Of a stretch of DNA of 64,000 nucleotides, positions 61,124-64,000 are shown one piece after another. Under the pieces are notes generated by a model, which saw only the letters and a program-made list of their open reading frames with translations, was not told the origin of the DNA and made no database searches. Both the position numbers and the translations under genes were made by a program. Each line of letters opens with the position of its first letter. The stretch's first letter is position 1. This DNA comes from Symbiodinium natans (Eukaryota > Sar > Dinophyceae > Suessiales > Symbiodiniaceae): positions 184,001-248,000 of the forward strand of contig CAJNDS010001013.1 of assembly GCA_905221605.1 (NCBI GenBank). Direction: 5' to 3'.

Positions 61124-61569
61124 GTCTCTAGGACTCTGCAGTACGGGGTAACTGAATGTCTAAACCCTCAACCCTTGTCATCGTCTTAGCGCTTCAAGCC
61201 CTCTGGCCAGCCTGCTAGGTCCCTCCCCAAGCACGTAACCTAAGATACATGGAACAAATCCCTAAACCCTAACCCTAGTACTCAACCTAAGAAAGAACAA
61301 AAAAAAATATATATATATATATATGAAAAATGTGTAGTCATCATAATTGCGGGTACTACTGTGCATCCTGGGACCTTGGAGCGCCCAATACAGCCTCCCT
61401 GTACATCGGAATTGATCGCGTTTACAGTTTAGGTCTCAGGGCTTGTGTGTTAAGGGTTAGGGTTTAGGGTTTAGGGTTTAGGGTTTAGGGTTTAGGGTTT
61501 AAGGCTTAGGGGCTTAGGGTTTAACCTTACCAAGCCCTAGAGACCTTTGTGGGGCTTTGATTTTTGAAG

Positions 61570-61671
61570 TCTGGGCCTGGAGGCCAGCAGCTTTTCTTGA
61601 CTTTGACCCGCGCTTCGAGCTGCGATGTACTTCTGGTCCTTGGCTTCTTGCTTTGGAAGGAAAGGGGCGTC
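61570..61671 (+). CDS. Coding exon with hydrophobic segment
   Basis: Acceptor GGCTTTGATTTTTGAAG opens SGPGGQQLFLTLTRASSCDV then LLVLGFLLWKERGV, phase 0 to 0, to donor GTGACT. The segment DVLLVLGFLLWK could be a membrane helix. Confidence 0.4.
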
Positions 61672-61680
61672 GTGACTGAG

Positions 61681-61878
61681 TTAGGGTTTAGGGTTTAGGG
61701 TTTAGGGTTTAGGGTTTAGGGTTTAGGGTTTAGGGTTTAGGGTTTAGGGTTTAGGGTTTAGGGTTTAGGGTGTAGGGTTTAGGGGGTAGGGTTTAGGGTT
61801 TAGGGTTTAGGGTTTAGGGTTTAGGGTTTAGGGTTTAGGGTTTAGGGTTTAGGGTTTAGGGTTTAGGGTTTAGGGTTT
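61681..61878 (+). repeat. Long TTTAGGG array
   Basis: About 28 heptamers with one TGTAGGG and one shortened unit. Interstitial; a MITE-B half end (ATGAACCTCCAAGTAGG) follows at 61923. Confidence 0.95.
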
Positions 61879-62311
61879 GACACCTAAGCCCTCTACGTAT
61901 AGCCCTATTTCAGGAGACTTTTATGAACCTCCAAGTAGGATTTAGGGTTTAGGGTTTAGGAGAGTCGGTCGGAACAACAACACCCAACCGACAAACAACC
62001 CTCAACCGGGATCACGAGAACCTTGAACCTGAGCATCCCTAAACCCTAAACCCCAAACTCTAAACCCTAAACCCCCTAAACCCCCCAGCCGCTAAACCCC
62101 TAAACCCAAAAGGAACAAAAAATCACACACCTGATCTTGCCCCCCAGAGCTTACGGTAGGTCAAACTTTCCTTTTTTTGGATACATACCCTGAATAAACC
62201 CCGTATAAACCCTACCTAAGCCCTATATCGAGACCCTCAAACCCCCGAGCCTGAACCCTCTACGAGTACCCCTCACAGCTGAACCAAGCTCCCGGCCACC
62301 TCGCTTTGAAG

Positions 62312-62350
62312 GGCCAGGACCTCTGGATAGAAGCCTGGGCTTGGATTTGA
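62312..62350 (+). CDS. Putative terminal exon
   Basis: Acceptor CACCTCGCTTTGAAG opens GQDLWIEAWAWI then TGA. Trp-rich and short; low weight on its own. Confidence 0.25.
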   Translation, partial: GQDLWIEAWAWI

Positions 62351-62740
62351 AGGGTTTTGTAAGGGTTTTATAAGGGCTCCAAAGGCTTCATAAGGGCTTG
62401 CAGATGGGCTTTTAAGAGATGACAGGGCTTCATACAGGGCGAATGGAGTTTCTAGGGGCTTTCGTAGGGCGTTTTGGTGTTTCAGGGCTGATAGTTGTTT
62501 TACGATTGTTATTTTAAGGGGGGGATTCGCGTAGGGTTGATAAGGTTGTTCAGGGTCCAGGGCTTAAGAGGTTTAGGGTGTTTAGGGTTTATCAGGTTAC
62601 AAGGTTGAAGGCTACAGAGATTTCCTTTGAGGGAGGGAGACATGTAGGGAGTTAGGGGCGTAAGATTTCGGAGGGTTGCCTGGATGATAGGGCTTCGAAG
62701 GCCTTATTACAACGCAGAACATGGAGTCTGCAGGGCTTTC
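62350..62740 (+). other. Degenerate AGGGCTTT-type repeats
   Basis: A run of weakly repeated phrases such as AAGGGCTT, TAGGGCTTC and TAAGGGTTTTA with no supported exon. Confidence 0.4.
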
Positions 62741-62746
62741 GGTGTA

Positions 62747-63773
62747 ATGTTAACCTCACATCTATAAATGGGGTGGCAACTGTAATATTCGCCGGGCCAG
62801 AGGGGCTCAGCCGAAGACTACTTTCCATTACGGGAGGTTTTCGGGCCGATGTGTGTAAACAAGTCTATACAGGGGGGTCCGGTGAAAATAATAATGGGGT
62901 GACAACAGTAATATTTGGCCGGCCAGGAATCAGAAATTTTACTTGCAGAGAAGACTTTTCGAGCTCCGAGGCTCTAGAGAAGCAGATCTCGTTTGAGATT
63001 GCTTGTCTTGTGAGATTGCTGCAGCTCCAGAGCTGCGAGAAACTGTTGCTTCAGGCCTGTTTCTTCAGAGAAGCAGGTGCCTCTTGAGATTGCTGCAGCT
63101 CCAGAGCTGCGAGAAACTGCTGCTTCAGGCCTCTTTCTTCAGAGAAGCAGGTGCCTTTTGTGATTGCTGCAGCTCCAGAGCTGCGAGAAACTGCTGCTTC
63201 AGGCCTCTTGCTTCAGAGGAGCAGGTGTTCCTCTAAGGCTTCAGATAAGAGCCCCTGAAGTTGAAGACTTCAGCCTTCGGGTCTTGGAATTCAGGAAACC
63301 GCCAGAGGTCTGAAAGCAAGGTTTCTTTACTAAAATCCTTATCCGCCGGGGCTCGAAAACAAGTCCGGAAAGGGTGCCCCTTATGGGCCTCCAAAATGAC
63401 AATAGTAAATGGGTGGCAATAATAATTTCGGCGAGGGGGGGGGGGGAACCAAGGAAGCCTCAAGTTTAAATGGCTGCCTCTAAGTCTCAAGACAAGAACC
63501 CTTAAGCTCAAGACTTCAGGCTTCGGGTCCTGGTCCAAGTCTCAAGGCAAGAATCCCTGAAGCTTAAGACTTCAGCCTTCGGGTCCTGGAATTCAGGAAG
63601 CCGCCAGAGATCTCAAAGCCAGGTTTCCTTACTTAAAACCTTTAGACCCCCAGACCGCAGACCCCAGACCCCAGAATCCTCATTATTGACACCCTCTCTT
63701 TTTTTTGGCCCGTCCAAACCCCGGGGACCAAAACAAGATTTGGGGGGGGGGTTTATTAAAGCGACGTTAACAT
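62747..63773 (+). mobile_element. TA-1 element, 1 kb form
   Basis: Starts ATGTTAAC and ends GTTAACAT with TA on both sides. The outer parts match 8394-8716. Inside are three copies of a phrase like ATAATGGGGTGACAACAGTA and a tandem repeat at 63000-63230. No transposase frame seen, so it is nonautonomous. Confidence 0.75.
63000..63230 (+). repeat. 73-bp tandem repeat, three units
   Basis: Units starting near 63012, 63085 and 63159 share GATTGCTGCAGCTCCAGAGC and CTTCAGAGAAGCAGGTG. A plus-strand frame of about 77 codons crosses it, but the period is not a clean multiple of three, so the frame is unlikely to be conserved. Confidence 0.8.
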
Positions 63774-63779
63774 TAGAAG

Positions 63780-64000
63780 TGCACAAGCATCTCGGCTTCT
63801 GCACCCCAAATACGGTGACAGCTGCAGTTTGGGTCTTTTTTAGGGTTTAGGAAGCAAGACGGCCCGGCTGGTTGCAGGTGCGCAAAGTGTGACGTCTCTA
63901 CTCCAGCTCTGCCGCTGTTCCTTAACCCTCTAAACTCCAGACCCTGAAGTTACGCCTAAACACCCCAAAAATACCCTTCACACCCGAAGCATCCTAAACC
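63780..64000 (+). other. Window end, no feature supported
   Basis: Contains one TTTAGGG unit and scattered CCTAAAC variants. No exon with both splice sites seen. Confidence 0.4.

Noticed and set aside
1380-61880. Reading the arrays as a chromosome end (telomere)
   Set aside because: Arrays alternate in orientation and are separated by kilobases of unique sequence across the whole window.
1-64000. rRNA, tRNA and spliced-leader RNA genes
   Set aside because: I looked for conserved rRNA stretches, tRNA cloverleaf boxes and an SL-like sequence and found none I could support.
1-64000. Assignment to Eimeria or another coccidian
   Set aside because: Interspersed heptamers would fit, but long CAG repeats and homopolymeric amino-acid runs are missing, and MITE-dense introns are not expected there. 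Not excluded.

Overview
The window is nuclear DNA of a eukaryote and carries no recognisable bacterial gene. Its plainest feature is that hundreds of copies of the plant/alveolate-type telomere heptamer TTTAGGG, in both orientations, lie scattered through all 64 kb, from single units to arrays of more than 30. Between the arrays sit short, often GC-rich segments with open frames, many miniature inverted-repeat elements (MITEs), poly-C tracts and AT microsatellites. Short exons, GT-AG and apparent GC-AG introns, intron-sized MITEs, TTTAGGG units and the same coding strand throughout together fit a dinoflagellate or a close alveolate relative best. This is an inference. A coccidian such as Eimeria, which also has interspersed heptamers, is less likely because long CAG repeats are absent.

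Method and limits. No protein here could be identified by homology. The coding calls are exons inferred from an acceptor AG, an open frame, a donor GT or GC, and where possible agreement of codon phase between neighbours. 'Phase a to b' means a codon bases carried in and b carried out. Single exons of 30 to 100 nt are weak evidence, because antisense or other frames are often open too. Chains with matching phases and a start or stop codon are better.

Layout. 0-10 kb: scattered exons, then a gene end with stop at 10089. 10-15 kb: a second gene ending at 14875 in a proline-rich tail. 15-29 kb: many single exons, with introns occupied by MITEs at 16988-17077 and 22131-22253. 28-31.3 kb: exon chains, with a MITE forming the intron at 30675-30822. 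31-43 kb: further exons, the largest array (34009-34270) and a hAT-transposase remnant on the minus strand. 43.5-44.7 kb: a gene beginning with a signal peptide. 45-53 kb: exons and arrays. 54-58.5 kb: a gene ending at 57599 exactly where a TA-flanked element is inserted. 58.5-60.5 kb: the longest phase-consistent chain, with stop. 60.7-64 kb: exons, a long array and a 1 kb TA-flanked element.

Main point. Several inverted-repeat element families sit precisely where introns should be, with the frame continuing across them, and many other introns start with GTTTAGGG and finish in CCCTAAA units before the acceptor. The window looks like a genome in which intron-forming elements and telomere-like repeats have built much of the intron space. 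All good coding calls are on the plus strand, consistent with a unidirectional gene cluster.
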